Positions 8,868 to 17,626 are shown, counted from the first letter of the stretch. The stretch is 64,000 bases of DNA from an uncultured Bacteroidales bacterium (GCA_902799705.1 CADCBP010000016.1:1-64000); one strand, 5' to 3'. The notes: generated from the letters alone by a model not told the origin. Numbers and translations: made by a program.

Positions 8868-9721
8868 ACTTCGGCCGCGTCGGTGTTCGGCAAACAGTCA
8901 AGGAAATAAACGGGAGTGGACTCCAGCAATGCCGCAATGGTTTCGTAAAGCCGGTCCATCATCCGAGGAAGGATCTTCAGTCCGCTCACGGACGAAAGGA
9001 TATAGGGATAAGCCTGCGTCGGTCGCAGAAGTTTTATCTCGTTTTCGGGTGCCTGCGCCAACTGCACAAGAGCTTTCACTTGCGCGTCGGCAGCTTTGTA
9101 ACAGGGGGTTTTACCGCTCCATGGCGAACCATATACACGAACCAATCCGTCTTCCGACACCCGTACAACAGGATTGTCATCGTTCAGCCGCTCCGCGTCG
9201 GAGAAGGCTTTCAACCACTGCTCGGCATGGGTGCTCTTACCCGTTCCTGACTTGCCGAGGAACATATATCCGTTTTCTCCGCGCACGATAACCGAGGCAT
9301 GGAAAAGCAACGTGCGGCTACCCGCCGTGGAGAAAGCATAAAGCAACATCATCGTGTTGTCGATAGCAAAACGCGTCGGTTCTCCGTACAACACAGCATT
9401 CTGCATGCGTGCATCGCAGGTAAACGCTCCGACAACAGCACCGTCCCTGCTCTGGGAGAAACGGAACTGCCATTCTTCGCCGCGGCGGTACATCTCGATA
9501 CGCGGCATGTCATCGTCCGAGCGGTCGGTATAGAGAAGTGTCCATCCCTCGATCGAAGGCAACTCACTCCCGCTTACGCGAAGCGTGAGGACAGGCTGAA
9601 TGCAGGGATCAGATTGCTGACTACTCAGAAAAGGCGCATAGTTCGGACAGCACGCGAGAAGATCGTGTGCGGTTTCAATCGCAAAAATATGGTCGGCTAC
9701 TCGGAAATAAAACGTGCGCAT
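8843..9721 (-). CDS. HPr-kinase-like P-loop protein
   Basis: A 292-residue protein of unassigned function. The centre holds a Walker A motif GKSGTGKST (156-164), preceded by LLFHASVIV around His142, the layout of the C-terminal domain of HPr kinase/phosphorylase and related serine kinases. The N-terminal 120 residues lack HprK features, and no HPr gene is nearby. In other Bacteroidota similar proteins are annotated only as hypothetical or PEP-carboxykinase-like. It lies between dnaA (17 bp away) and mtaB (overlap). Kinase activity is a family inference; the substrate is unknown. Confidence 0.65.
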   Translation of the reverse strand: MRTFYFRVADHIFAIETAHDLLACCPNYAPFLSSQQSDPCIQPVLTLRVSGSELPSIEGWTLLYTDRSDDDMPRIEMYRRGEEWQFRFSQSRDGAVVGAFTCDARMQNAVLYGEPTRFAIDNTMMLLYAFSTAGSRTLLFHASVIVRGENGYMFLGKSGTGKSTHAEQWLKAFSDAERLNDDNPVVRVSEDGLVRVYGSPWSGKTPCYKAADAQVKALVQLAQAPENEIKLLRPTQAYPYILSSVSGLKILPRMMDRLYETIAALLESTPVYFLDCLPNTDAAEVCYSHLPH

Positions 9722-9738
9722 AGGCTGACCTTCCGGGA

Positions 9739-11103
9739 TTAGTGATGTAAAGCGGATTGCAGTTGGGCAATGTGCTGCCTGAGTACCGGATCAAACTCCA
9801 GTTGTTCGTTCACATACGCGACGGAATGCAGAATAGTTGCGTGCGTGCGCCGTCCCATGCGGAAACCGATCTCCGTCAACGAACTCTCCGTCAGTTTCTT
9901 GCTCAAGTACGCGGCAACGTGACGCGCCTGCGTAATCTCCTTGGCACGGTTCTGCGAGACGATGGCCTTCAGCGGGATATTATAGTGCTTCGACACTTCT
10001 TCCAGCACATCTTCAATCGTCGTGCGGTGCGGCTGAACGGCCACAATGCGGCTTACTACCTGCTCGGTTAGCGCCAGGTCTATCTCTTTGTCCGTCAACG
10101 TGGAGTGCGCCAGAAGGGAAGCCAGAATGCCTTCGAGATCACGCACCGATTCACGCACGTTAAGCGCAATGTAATCAACAATCTCATCCGACAACGTTAT
10201 TCCGTCACGACGCATCTTCGACAGCAGAATATCCTTGCGCAACTGGTAGTCCGGACGAGAGATCTCAGCAGCCAACCCCCATTTGAAACGTGTCAGCAGA
10301 CGCTCCTCGATATCCTTCAACTCGATAGGAGGCCTGTCGGAGGTAAGGATGAGCTGCTTGCGGCTCTGCTGGAGGTAATTGAAGATATGGAAGAAAGTAT
10401 CCTGCGTTCCCTTCAACCCTGCGAAATACTGGATGTCATCCACAATAAGCACATCTACCGACTGATAGAAATTGAGGAAGTCCGGAATACGGTTCTCCTT
10501 GCGCGCATCCTGATATTGTAATTTGAACGTGTTCGCGCTCACGTACAACACGCGCGCCTGCGGATGCAACGTCTGCACCTGATGGCCTATCGCACAGGCA
10601 AGATGGGTCTTGCCTACTCCGCTGCCTCCGTAGATAAAGAGCGGGTTGAAAGCGGTGTAACCCGGTTGCTTGGAGATAGCCAAACCGGCCGTGCGGGCTA
10701 ATTTATTCGGCTCTCCGGCGACGAACGAGTCAAAGGTATAAAGCTCGTTTAACGCCGGCAGATCATTATTGTTCACCGCCGGTTGCTGGAACGGACGCGC
10801 GGTCGCGGGCGCTCCGGAAGACGGCAAGGTGGTACCTGCACCGGAAGTGGAATCCACCAGCACGCGGTACTCCAGGCGCGTGCCTTGCCCGAACACACGG
10901 ATGATCGCGGCCGATAACAGAGGAATATAATTCTCTTCGATGTACTCCGCCACGAACTGCGATTTGACTTGCAGCACCAACGTTCCCTCCGCGTAATGCA
11001 GGGGTACAATAGGAGCGAACCATGTCTGGTACGCACTCGATGTCAGGTTGTCAGCCAAAATGGTCTGACACTGAGCCCATTGTTGTTGAATTGTTGGTGT
11101 CAT
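9739..11103 (-). CDS. dnaA: Chromosomal replication initiator DnaA
   Basis: An AAA+ initiator of 454 residues that unwinds the origin and acts as a transcription regulator. Domain I spans about 1-80, a Pro/Ala-rich linker 85-115, and the AAA+ core begins near 120 with Walker A GGSGVGKT at 159-166 and Walker B VLIVDDIQYF. The C-terminal domain ends with the DNA-binding signature MGRRTHATILHS. The ATG at 11103 is preferred over an in-frame TTG at 11124, because that TTG is part of the -7 promoter element. The leader is therefore only about 12 nt. Confidence 0.96.
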   Translation of the reverse strand: MTPTIQQQWAQCQTILADNLTSSAYQTWFAPIVPLHYAEGTLVLQVKSQFVAEYIEENYIPLLSAAIIRVFGQGTRLEYRVLVDSTSGAGTTLPSSGAPATARPFQQPAVNNNDLPALNELYTFDSFVAGEPNKLARTAGLAISKQPGYTAFNPLFIYGGSGVGKTHLACAIGHQVQTLHPQARVLYVSANTFKLQYQDARKENRIPDFLNFYQSVDVLIVDDIQYFAGLKGTQDTFFHIFNYLQQSRKQLILTSDRPPIELKDIEERLLTRFKWGLAAEISRPDYQLRKDILLSKMRRDGITLSDEIVDYIALNVRESVRDLEGILASLLAHSTLTDKEIDLALTEQVVSRIVAVQPHRTTIEDVLEEVSKHYNIPLKAIVSQNRAKEITQARHVAAYLSKKLTESSLTEIGFRMGRRTHATILHSVAYVNEQLEFDPVLRQHIAQLQSALHH

Positions 11104-11120
11104 TTTTGTCAAAAGCGAGT

Positions 11121-11153
11121 GCAAAGGTACTACATTTTTTTGAATTGACCAAA
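11121..11153 (-). promoter_or_regulatory. dnaA promoter
   Basis: TTTG (11153-11150), a 20-nt spacer and TACCTTTGC (11129-11121) on the minus strand. Confidence 0.8.
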
Positions 11154-11184
11154 TTTTGCTTTTTATGCCGGAATTGCAAATATA

Positions 11185-11282
11185 TGTAACTTGCGCATTT
11201 ATAAGAAGTTAAGTCTATCTTTCTGATTTTCAACATATTAGCTATAGTTATTAACATGTAACTTGTTGATTTATAGGAAGTT
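11185..11282. repeat. Pair of 26-bp direct repeats upstream of dnaA
   Basis: Copies at 11185-11210 and 11257-11282 share 22 of 26 bases: TGTAACTTG, three variable bases, ATTTATA, one variable base, GAAGTT. They start 72 bp apart, and the nearer copy begins about 30 bp beyond the dnaA -33 element. They could be an operator or origin-type iterons; no protein partner can be named. Confidence 0.7.
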
Positions 11283-11314
11283 TCAAATTTGCAAGGGAAA
11301 GGTGTATTTTTCCA

Positions 11315-11357
11315 TAAAAAAAAGCGTAAAGCCCGAATTTCTCGGGGCATTACGCTT
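11315..11357 (-). terminator. Rho-independent terminator after the mlaD-like gene
   Basis: Read on the minus strand, stem AAGCGTAA/TTACGCTT with an inner GCCCCGA/TCGGGC stem is followed by a run of T. It ends the amidase-mlaD transcript about 70 bp past the stop codon. Confidence 0.85.
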
Positions 11358-11427
11358 AAATGAAAATATTTGTTATTTAGAAAATCTACAAATAAGAAAA
11401 TGTCGCATTTATCGTGTGTGGAACATG

Positions 11428-12342
11428 TTATTTATCTTTTTTTCCAAAAATAGAGAAATGGACATAGCGTTTCGGATGAGCCTTCAGATCGGTGAGCAGA
11501 CTGTCTGCCGAAAGGACGGTGGCATCGATATGATTATAGAGCGATTTATTGTAAATCAACTGTCCGATGGTTCCTTCCGGCGAACGAACATCGGTCACCA
11601 GTCCGTTGACATTATCCACGGCTTTGTCCACGCGGGCTACTGTCGCTTTCAGGTCGGCTGCCTTGATATCCGCCACTACCGTATTGAGGTTGGCAACTGC
11701 TGTATCGGCATTATTGACAATGCGCGGCACTTGATTCTTCATCATGCGTTTGAGATCGGAGGAGACTAATGACAGGTCTCCCGAGATGCGATCGACGTTC
11801 TCCAGCGAGTTTTTAATATGCTCGCCTTCGACTTGTGTACGCAACACTGCAACCAACGAATCCACATTCTGCACCGCCTCGTCCACGTGCGCCAACAACT
11901 CGCCTTGCAGGCTCTCCATCAATCCCGGCACATAGGTCGTTTTGAGAAAGGCGCCTTTCTCGATCATTGGTGATTTGTCATTGGTGATTTGCAATTGATC
12001 CGGGAACTGCAGTTCGATAGCCATGCCGCCGAGCAGACCATCGGAGATCAGCGCCATCGTCGTGCCTTCCGGCAACGCTATATCTTTACGGATGGATATA
12101 TCAATAACGAAGGCGCTGTCACGGGTGAAGTCGTAGTGCAGACGATCCACCTGCCCCACCTTATGACCCAGAATATACACCGCCGCCTGCTCCTCCAGAC
12201 CATGCAGGTTTTGGAAGGTACCATGATAACTATTCGTAGGCGAAAAGATATTCACGCCTTTGAGAAAGTTAAAACCGAAAAATAACAAGAATAGACATAG
12301 GGTAGCCAAAATGCCAACCTTTATCTCACGTGCATGTTTCAT
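11428..12342 (-). CDS. mlaD: MCE/MlaD family lipid-transport protein
   Basis: A 304-residue protein with one N-terminal membrane anchor (about 9-27) and a single MCE domain (about 37-113), as in the MlaD subunit that carries phospholipids between membranes. The MCE core VYILGHKVGQVDRLHY is intact. The C-terminal half is helical, with repeated NVD/ADL segments that may extend as a coiled coil. The ABC partners MlaE and MlaF are not in the window. Residues about 116-127 are encoded by an array of 14-bp period (11965-11997). It lies 3 bp downstream of the amidase gene, so they form an operon. Confidence 0.85.
   Translation of the reverse strand: MKHAREIKVGILATLCLFLLFFGFNFLKGVNIFSPTNSYHGTFQNLHGLEEQAAVYILGHKVGQVDRLHYDFTRDSAFVIDISIRKDIALPEGTTMALISDGLLGGMAIELQFPDQLQITNDKSPMIEKGAFLKTTYVPGLMESLQGELLAHVDEAVQNVDSLVAVLRTQVEGEHIKNSLENVDRISGDLSLVSSDLKRMMKNQVPRIVNNADTAVANLNTVVADIKAADLKATVARVDKAVDNVNGLVTDVRSPEGTIGQLIYNKSLYNHIDATVLSADSLLTDLKAHPKRYVHFSIFGKKDK
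11965..11997. repeat. In-frame 14-bp (2x7) array inside the mlaD-like gene
   Basis: Two consecutive near-identical 14-bp units, ATTGGTGATTTGTC and ATTGGTGATTTGCA, followed by a partial third. They encode LQITNDKSPMI between the end of the MCE domain and the helical region. Confidence 0.65.
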
Positions 12343-12345
12343 TAT

Positions 12346-13407
12346 TTATTGTTCAAATTTTGATATCCAACAATCTGGAAAGAGTTGTTTGAGTTCCTTC
12401 TGTTTCTCTACCACTTTGCCGCGGTCCGTATCAATGATGGCATAATATTTATACCAGTCGCCTACTTTCCTGCTCTCGCATGCCACTCCTTTCAGTTTTG
12501 GATCTGAATCCTCCAACGGGGCACGCGATGCACAAATCTGCAGGGCGTAATACGTTGTGGGCTTGGCGGATTTGGCGGGCTTGGCTGCCGGCTCCTCCGG
12601 CTGCGCTTCGTTGTCTCGCTTCTCACTCTTCACTTCTCCCCTTTCTCCTTTCTTTATCTCCTGGCGGTGGGTATAGACAGCAAATGCGTTGACGAGGGCG
12701 GTAGCCATCATATCCATCGTTGTGTCGGCGTTCAGGAATTTCTCTTCCTCCGCATTGGAGATGAAGCCCATCTCAAAGAGGATTGCCGGACAGGCGGTCT
12801 TGAGAAGCACCCAGAACGATGCCTGCTGTACACCGCGGTCGGAACGGTTGAGATGACCCACAAAATGTTGTTGGACTTGGGTAGCGAACTGCAAAGACTG
12901 GTCCATGAAGTTATTCTGCATTAACTCGAACATGATATACGAATCAATGGAGTTGGGATCGAAACCCTGGTAAGTCGTTTTATAGTCCGCCTCCAGTTTC
13001 ATCACAGCATTCTCGCGCATGGCCACGTCGAGGTTCTTCTCCGCTTTCTCCGTTCCGAGAATAAAGGTCTCCACTCCTTTGGAGTTCCTATTCTCCGAAG
13101 CGTTGGTATGGATGGAGATAAATAAGTCGGCATTGTTCTTATTCGCAATATCGGCGCGGGTCTGCAAAGGGATGAAGACGTCTGTAGAACGGGTATAAAC
13201 GACATTGATATCGGGGTACTGCTCTTTAAGCAACGCACCCACTTTGAGTACCAAAGACAGATTCAGGTCTTTCTCCTGCGAGAACTTTCCTACTGCACCC
13301 GGGTCCTTTCCACCATGCCCGGCATCCAGAACCACCGTGTAACTCTTCGCAGCCATCAGCGGAAGAACACACAAGAGAGCCAATAATATCGATAGCGTTT
13401 TGCGCAT
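12346..13407 (-). CDS. N-acetylmuramoyl-L-alanine amidase
   Basis: A 353-residue secreted enzyme that cleaves the amide bond between muramic acid and the stem peptide. After a signal peptide (1-19), the Amidase_3 domain shows the zinc set His31, Glu45, His100 and the catalytic Glu212 (LFEMGFISN). A linker of about residues 251-275 is Lys/Glu rich and partly encoded by 7/8-bp repeats (12620-12660). The C-terminal 75 residues (YYALQICASRAPLEDSDPKL...) look like a SPOR-type peptidoglycan-binding domain. It has its own promoter and shares a transcript with the mlaD-like gene. Confidence 0.92.
   Translation of the reverse strand: MRKTLSILLALLCVLPLMAAKSYTVVLDAGHGGKDPGAVGKFSQEKDLNLSLVLKVGALLKEQYPDINVVYTRSTDVFIPLQTRADIANKNNADLFISIHTNASENRNSKGVETFILGTEKAEKNLDVAMRENAVMKLEADYKTTYQGFDPNSIDSYIMFELMQNNFMDQSLQFATQVQQHFVGHLNRSDRGVQQASFWVLLKTACPAILFEMGFISNAEEEKFLNADTTMDMMATALVNAFAVYTHRQEIKKGERGEVKSEKRDNEAQPEEPAAKPAKSAKPTTYYALQICASRAPLEDSDPKLKGVACESRKVGDWYKYYAIIDTDRGKVVEKQKELKQLFPDCWISKFEQ
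12620..12660. repeat. In-frame 7/8-bp array in the amidase linker
   Basis: Units such as TTCTCAC, TCTTCAC and TTCTCCC run together and encode the charged linker KKGERGEVKSEKRD on the minus strand. Because linkers tolerate insertion, this site is less surprising than those in Mfd or fumarase. Confidence 0.5.
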
Positions 13408-13434
13408 ATTCCTTCAATTTAAACTAAATCGGCT

Positions 13435-13467
13435 GCAAAGATACTGCTTTTTTGCGATATATGCAAA
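13435..13467 (-). promoter_or_regulatory. Amidase operon promoter
   Basis: TTTG (13467-13464), a 20-nt spacer and TATCTTTGC (13443-13435) on the minus strand, 27 bp upstream of the ATG. Confidence 0.75.
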
Positions 13468-13607
13468 TATTTTTGTAAATATACAAAAAAAACATCCGTT
13501 GGCATCCACACTTGTAAAGGATTTGATTCCTTAGCGGACCTGGGAGATTGTAGATGCAAAATAAATTGTGCAATTACAATATTTTTTTACAAAAAAAGTA
13601 ACGCGCG

Positions 13608-13640
13608 CTTGCACATGTGAAATATTTTTTGTAATTTTGC
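13608..13640 (+). promoter_or_regulatory. nqr operon promoter
   Basis: CTTG at 13608-13611, a 20-nt spacer and TAATTTTGC at 13632-13640. The start at 13797 leaves an unusually long leader for this window, about 150 nt, containing the 11-bp array. Confidence 0.7.
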
Positions 13641-13666
13641 GGGCTGTTTTGCGGGGTGTTACAATT

Positions 13667-13716
13667 ATATCGGACTCATATCGGACTCATATCGGACTCA
13701 TATCGGACCTATATCG
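13667..13716. repeat. 11-bp tandem array in the nqr leader
   Basis: Three perfect units ATATCGGACTC, one variant ATATCGGACCT and a partial ATATCG, in exact 11-bp register. It lies between the nqrA promoter and start codon, so it would be transcribed. Confidence 0.9.
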
Positions 13717-13796
13717 TATCCCACCCTACCTTATAATATACATAGTATATTATCCCGTGATTTTAAAAACAAACAATAAATAACATTAACAATTTT

Positions 13797-15149
13797 ATGC
13801 AAACAATCAAACTGAAACGTGGTTTGGACATTCCTTTTGAGGGAACTGCGGCAGAGACGCTTGGTAGCGTTCGTCGTCCGGAGGTCTTTCATATCGTGCC
13901 CGACCAGTTCGCCGGCATCACTCCGAAACTGGATGTCAAGGTCGGCGACCGTGTGAAGGCGGGTAGCCCGCTCTTCCACGACAAAGCGTTTGAGAGCTTG
14001 TTCTTTACCTCGCCTGTATCGGGTGAAGTCAAAGAGATCGTGCGCGGTGAGCGACGTAAGATCATGTCCATCGACATCCTTGCGGACGCTACCATCGAGT
14101 ATGAGAAGTTTGACACCGCAGGCGATGTGAAGGAGCTGCTGCTGAAAAGCGGCCTCTGGGCATTGATGAAGCAACGTCCGTACGACTGCATCGCTCTGCC
14201 GAACAAGACCCCTCGCGCTATTTTTATTTCGAGTTTTGACAGTGCGCCTTGTGCTCCTAACTACGAGTGGGTGCTCAAGGGTCAGTTGCCGACGCTGCAA
14301 GCAGGTGTATCGGCGCTCGCTAAGCTCGCGCCTGTTTATGTCGGTCTTCGTGGAGGTTCCCGCTCAACCGAGTTTAGAGAGTTGAAGGACTGCACCCTCT
14401 ATGAGGTCTATGGTCCGCATCCTGCCGGAAACGTAGGCGTGCAGCTCAACAACCTCGCTCCGCTGGCAAAGGGTGAGACCGTCTTCACCGTCAACATCCA
14501 GGATCTGGCTGTCATCGGCCGTCTTTTCCAGAAAGGCATCGTGGACATGCAGAAGAAAGTGGCTCTCACCGGTCCGCTGGCTTACGGCAAGCAGTACTAC
14601 AACGTTCTCCCTGGCATGCCCGTATCGGCTATCCTCACGAGCAACGTACACACCGAGTGCCCCTGCCGCTACATTGCCGGAAACGTGCTCTCCGGACGTC
14701 AGATCAGCCTCGACGACATCATCTCTGTCTATGACAACCAGTTCACGGTGCTGGACGAAGGCTCCGAGAACCACGAGTTTATGGGCTGGATGCTGCCGCG
14801 CTTCTCGTCGTTCCATTTCGGCAAGACCGACCCCGCTGCCATGCTGGACAACCGTTTCACACGCTGGCTCTTCGGCAAGAAGCACTACCAGTGGGACGCA
14901 CGTCTCAAAGGCGGACGCCGCGCGATCATCGTATCCGGCGAGTACGACAAGGTCTTCCCGATGGACATCTACCCAGAGTACCTCATCAAAGCCATGATTG
15001 CCGGCAACATCGACAAGATGGAAGCCCTCGGCGCGTATGAGGTGGCTCCCGAAGATTTTGCGCTCTGTGAGTATGTCTGCACCTCCAAAATGCCGCTGCA
15101 GGCTATCGTTCGCGAAGCGTTGGACAATTTAAGAAAGGAGATTGAGTGA
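13797..15149 (+). CDS. nqrA: Na+-NQR subunit A
   Basis: Peripheral subunit (450 residues) of the sodium-translocating NADH:quinone oxidoreductase, which moves Na+ out across the inner membrane while passing electrons from NADH to quinone. It begins MQTIKLKRGLDIPFEG and carries the family blocks YVGLRGGSRSTEF and VYGPHPAGNVGVQLN, and ends at normal length. NqrA is the quinone-associated, non-membrane subunit. It is first of a six-gene operon; its TGA overlaps the ATG of nqrB by one base. Confidence 0.96.
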   Translation: MQTIKLKRGLDIPFEGTAAETLGSVRRPEVFHIVPDQFAGITPKLDVKVGDRVKAGSPLFHDKAFESLFFTSPVSGEVKEIVRGERRKIMSIDILADATIEYEKFDTAGDVKELLLKSGLWALMKQRPYDCIALPNKTPRAIFISSFDSAPCAPNYEWVLKGQLPTLQAGVSALAKLAPVYVGLRGGSRSTEFRELKDCTLYEVYGPHPAGNVGVQLNNLAPLAKGETVFTVNIQDLAVIGRLFQKGIVDMQKKVALTGPLAYGKQYYNVLPGMPVSAILTSNVHTECPCRYIAGNVLSGRQISLDDIISVYDNQFTVLDEGSENHEFMGWMLPRFSSFHFGKTDPAAMLDNRFTRWLFGKKHYQWDARLKGGRRAIIVSGEYDKVFPMDIYPEYLIKAMIAGNIDKMEALGAYEVAPEDFALCEYVCTSKMPLQAIVREALDNLRKEIE

Positions 15150-16345
15150 TGGAATGGTTATATAAAACATGGAAGAAGTTCGGCAAGAACTTCGAGGAAG
15201 GCGGCAAGCTGAACTGGCTCAGTTCGTTCTACGACGCTTTCGATACCTTCCTCTTCACGCCCCAGACAACCGCCAAGCGTCTTGGCACACATATCCATGA
15301 CGGTTCGGACTCCAAGCGTACGATGATTATTGTTGTACTGGCTTTGGTTCCGGCGCTGCTCTTCGGTATGTTCAACGTAGGCTACCAGCACCTGCTGGCT
15401 ACGGGCCAATTAGAAGCCGGCATGACCGCTGCCCTCTGGTGGAAAGCGTTCGGTTTCGGCTTCCTCGCCGTACTGCCGTATATCTTGGTAAGTTACATCG
15501 TCGGTCTGGGTATCGAGTTCACCGTGGCGCAGATCAAGCACGAAGAGGTAGCCGAGGGTTTCCTCGTCACGGGATTCATCATTCCGCTCATCGTGCCGAT
15601 CAACACGCCGCTGTGGCAGGTAGCGATTGCAACGGCATTCGCGGTCATCTTCGCCAAAGAGGTGTTCGGCGGAACAGGTTATAACATCTTCAACGTGGCG
15701 CTTATCACGCGTGCGTTCCTCTTCTTTGCTTATCCGAGCCACATGACCGGTGACGAACCGTTCGTGCGTACCGGCGGCACATGGGGCTGGGACGGCGGTC
15801 ACGCGCTCGTAGATGGTTTCTCGGGTGCTACTCCGTTGACCCAGATGAGCACCGGTTCGGCTGTAGAACTCGGTTTCTGGGACCTCTTCAACGGTCTGAT
15901 CCCGGGTTCGGTGGGCGAGACCTGCTGCTGGGCAATCCTGCTCGGTGCATGTCTGCTGTTAGCGACAGGCGTAGCGTCTTGGAAGACGATGCTGTCTGTC
16001 TTCGTAGGCGGCGGTCTGACCGCTTGGCTCTTTAACATGTTCGGCTCCGAGGCTAACCTCGCAGCGCAGTACCCGTGGTACATGCACCTCGTCAGCGGCG
16101 GTTTCGCTTTCGGTGCTGTATTCATGGCAACCGACCCTGTGACTTCTGCCCGTACCGAGTGCGGCAAGTATATCTACGGTTTCCTCATCGGTCTCGTAGC
16201 AGTGCTCGTGCGCGTCCTCAACCCGGGTTATCCAGAGGGAATGATGCTCGCTATCCTGCTCATGAACGCATTTGCGCCGCTCATCGACTGGTGTGTTGTT
16301 CAAGCAAATATTAATAAACGTGCTAAAAGGGAGGCGAAGCTATGA
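15149..16345 (+). CDS. nqrB: Na+-NQR subunit B
   Basis: Integral membrane subunit (398 residues) with about ten hydrophobic segments, part of the sodium path. The covalent FMN attachment motif SGAT is present, with Thr228 the expected flavin-bearing residue (GFSGATPLTQM). The ATG at 15149 is chosen over a GTG one codon earlier, since it overlaps the nqrA stop in the usual TGATG pattern. It ends by a 4-bp overlap with nqrC. Confidence 0.96.
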   Translation: MEWLYKTWKKFGKNFEEGGKLNWLSSFYDAFDTFLFTPQTTAKRLGTHIHDGSDSKRTMIIVVLALVPALLFGMFNVGYQHLLATGQLEAGMTAALWWKAFGFGFLAVLPYILVSYIVGLGIEFTVAQIKHEEVAEGFLVTGFIIPLIVPINTPLWQVAIATAFAVIFAKEVFGGTGYNIFNVALITRAFLFFAYPSHMTGDEPFVRTGGTWGWDGGHALVDGFSGATPLTQMSTGSAVELGFWDLFNGLIPGSVGETCCWAILLGACLLLATGVASWKTMLSVFVGGGLTAWLFNMFGSEANLAAQYPWYMHLVSGGFAFGAVFMATDPVTSARTECGKYIYGFLIGLVAVLVRVLNPGYPEGMMLAILLMNAFAPLIDWCVVQANINKRAKREAKL

Positions 16346-17025
16346 AACTGAATACGAACAGTAATCTTTATACCTTCATCTATTCAGCGGTGATGGTAAT
16401 CATCGTAGCTGTGCTCTTGGCGGTGGTAAGCCAGGCACTCGCTCCGAAGCAGCAGGCGAATATCCTGCTCGACAAGCAGAAACAAATCCTCGGTGCGCTC
16501 AAGGTGGACTACTCCGCCGGTAACCCCGCAGAGATTTACATGGTGCTTGTCAACGACACGCTGACCTACGGAAACAAAGAAGTCTATGTAGCGAACCTCA
16601 ACGGCGAAACCAAATACATCCTGCCGCTCAGCGGTAAGGGTCTTTGGGGCGGCATCGGCGGTTACCTTGCGCTTGATGCGGACAAGAACACCGTCTATGG
16701 TGTCAACTTCAACCACGAGTCCGAGACTCCGGGTCTGGGTGCCAAGATTGTGGAACTGCCGTTCCGCGAGCAGTTTGAGGGCAAGCATATCCGCAACGCC
16801 GCAGGCGAAGTGGTGTCTATAGCAGTCCTCAAATCCGGCAAACATGCCGACGGACAGGAGCAGGTAGATGCCATCTCCGGTGCTACCATCACCTCCTCCG
16901 GCGTCAGCACCATGCTCGAAGTGAACCTCGCAGAGTACGAGGAGTTCCTCAAATGTGAAAATGAGAAAATGAGTAAATGTGAAAATGAAGGAAAGGAGGA
17001 AGACCATGTTGAGTCAGAAAACTAA
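16342..17025 (+). CDS. nqrC: Na+-NQR subunit C
   Basis: A 227-residue subunit with one N-terminal membrane helix (about 10-30) and a periplasmic FMN-binding domain. Thr182 in DAISGATITSSG is the predicted covalent FMN site. The conserved domain ends near residue 203. The remaining residues, 204-227, are a charged tail largely encoded by five 8-bp repeats (16951-16990). The last 20 bp overlap nqrD, whose ribosome-binding site lies inside this tail. The tail is therefore probably an add-on without a conserved role. Confidence 0.94.
   Translation: MKLNTNSNLYTFIYSAVMVIIVAVLLAVVSQALAPKQQANILLDKQKQILGALKVDYSAGNPAEIYMVLVNDTLTYGNKEVYVANLNGETKYILPLSGKGLWGGIGGYLALDADKNTVYGVNFNHESETPGLGAKIVELPFREQFEGKHIRNAAGEVVSIAVLKSGKHADGQEQVDAISGATITSSGVSTMLEVNLAEYEEFLKCENEKMSKCENEGKEEDHVESEN
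16951..16990. repeat. Octamer array forming the NqrC tail
   Basis: Five consecutive 8-bp units: AAATGTGA, AAATGAGA, AAATGAGT, AAATGTGA, AAATGAAG. They encode the C-terminal extension of NqrC and lead straight into the nqrD ribosome-binding site. Confidence 0.85.
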
Positions 17026-17626
17026 GGACACATTGCTTGGTCCTCTTAACGCGAATAACCCTGTCGTAGTGCAGATTTTAGGTATCTGTTCGGCGCTTGC
17101 CGTAACAGTACAGTTGAAGCCTGCGCTCGTGATGGGTATTGCTGTGACGATCATCGTCGCTATGTCGAACGTCATCGTGTCGCTGCTGCGTAACACTATC
17201 CCGATGCGTGTGCGTATCATCGTGCAGCTCGTGGTTGTCGCTGCGCTGGTAACCCTCGTCAGCGAGGTGCTCAAAGCGTTCGCTTACGACGTAGCGATGC
17301 AGCTGAGCGTTTACCTCGGTCTGATCATCACCAACTGTATTCTGATGGGTCGCCTCGAGGCGTTCGCCATGACCAACAACGCGTGGGATTCCCTGTTGGA
17401 CGGTCTGGGCAACGGTCTGGGTTATGCCATCATCCTCGTCATCGTAGCTTTCGTACGCGAGCTCCTCGGCTCGGGTCAGCTGCTCGGTTTCCAAGTGATC
17501 CCGCAGTGGTGCTATGACCATGGTTACGAGAACTGTGGTATGATGCTCATGCCCGCCATGGCGTTGATCCTTGTGGGCTGCGTCATTTGGGTACATCGTT
17601 CAATTAATGATAAGGAGGCTAAGTAA
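17006..17626 (+). CDS. nqrD: Na+-NQR subunit D
   Basis: A membrane subunit of 206 residues with about six hydrophobic segments, one of the paired NqrD/NqrE subunits that bind an iron-sulfur centre in the membrane. The ATG at 17006 (MLSQKTKD) is chosen because it follows a strong AAGGAGG box; an in-frame GTG at 16979 lies in the 8-bp array. It starts inside the end of nqrC and ends by a one-base overlap with nqrE. Confidence 0.95.
   Translation: MLSQKTKDTLLGPLNANNPVVVQILGICSALAVTVQLKPALVMGIAVTIIVAMSNVIVSLLRNTIPMRVRIIVQLVVVAALVTLVSEVLKAFAYDVAMQLSVYLGLIITNCILMGRLEAFAMTNNAWDSLLDGLGNGLGYAIILVIVAFVRELLGSGQLLGFQVIPQWCYDHGYENCGMMLMPAMALILVGCVIWVHRSINDKEAK

Larger units (their letters stand above)
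11104..11427. other. Spacer between dnaA and the mlaD-like gene
   Basis: An AT-rich non-coding stretch that holds the dnaA promoter, two 26-bp direct repeats (11185-11210 and 11257-11282) and a minus-strand terminator (11315-11357). Perfect TTATNCACA DnaA boxes were not found; the nearest is TTATTAACA at about 11249, so no origin is called. An overlapping minus-strand frame is not supported as a gene. Confidence 0.6.
13408..13796. other. Divergent spacer between amidase and nqrA
   Basis: Non-coding. It holds the amidase promoter (13435-13467), the nqrA promoter (13608-13640) and an 11-bp tandem array (13667-13716) within the predicted nqrA leader of about 150 nt. Positions 13500-13560 show no recognisable element. 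Confidence 0.7.

Noticed and set aside
11051-11350. Minus-strand frame of 99 codons upstream of dnaA
   Set aside because: It covers the dnaA start, promoter, both 26-bp repeats and part of a terminator, and has no family features.
11104-11427. Replication origin
   Set aside because: It is next to dnaA and AT-rich with direct repeats, but no standard DnaA boxes were found and skew could not be computed, so it is reported only as a spacer with repeats.
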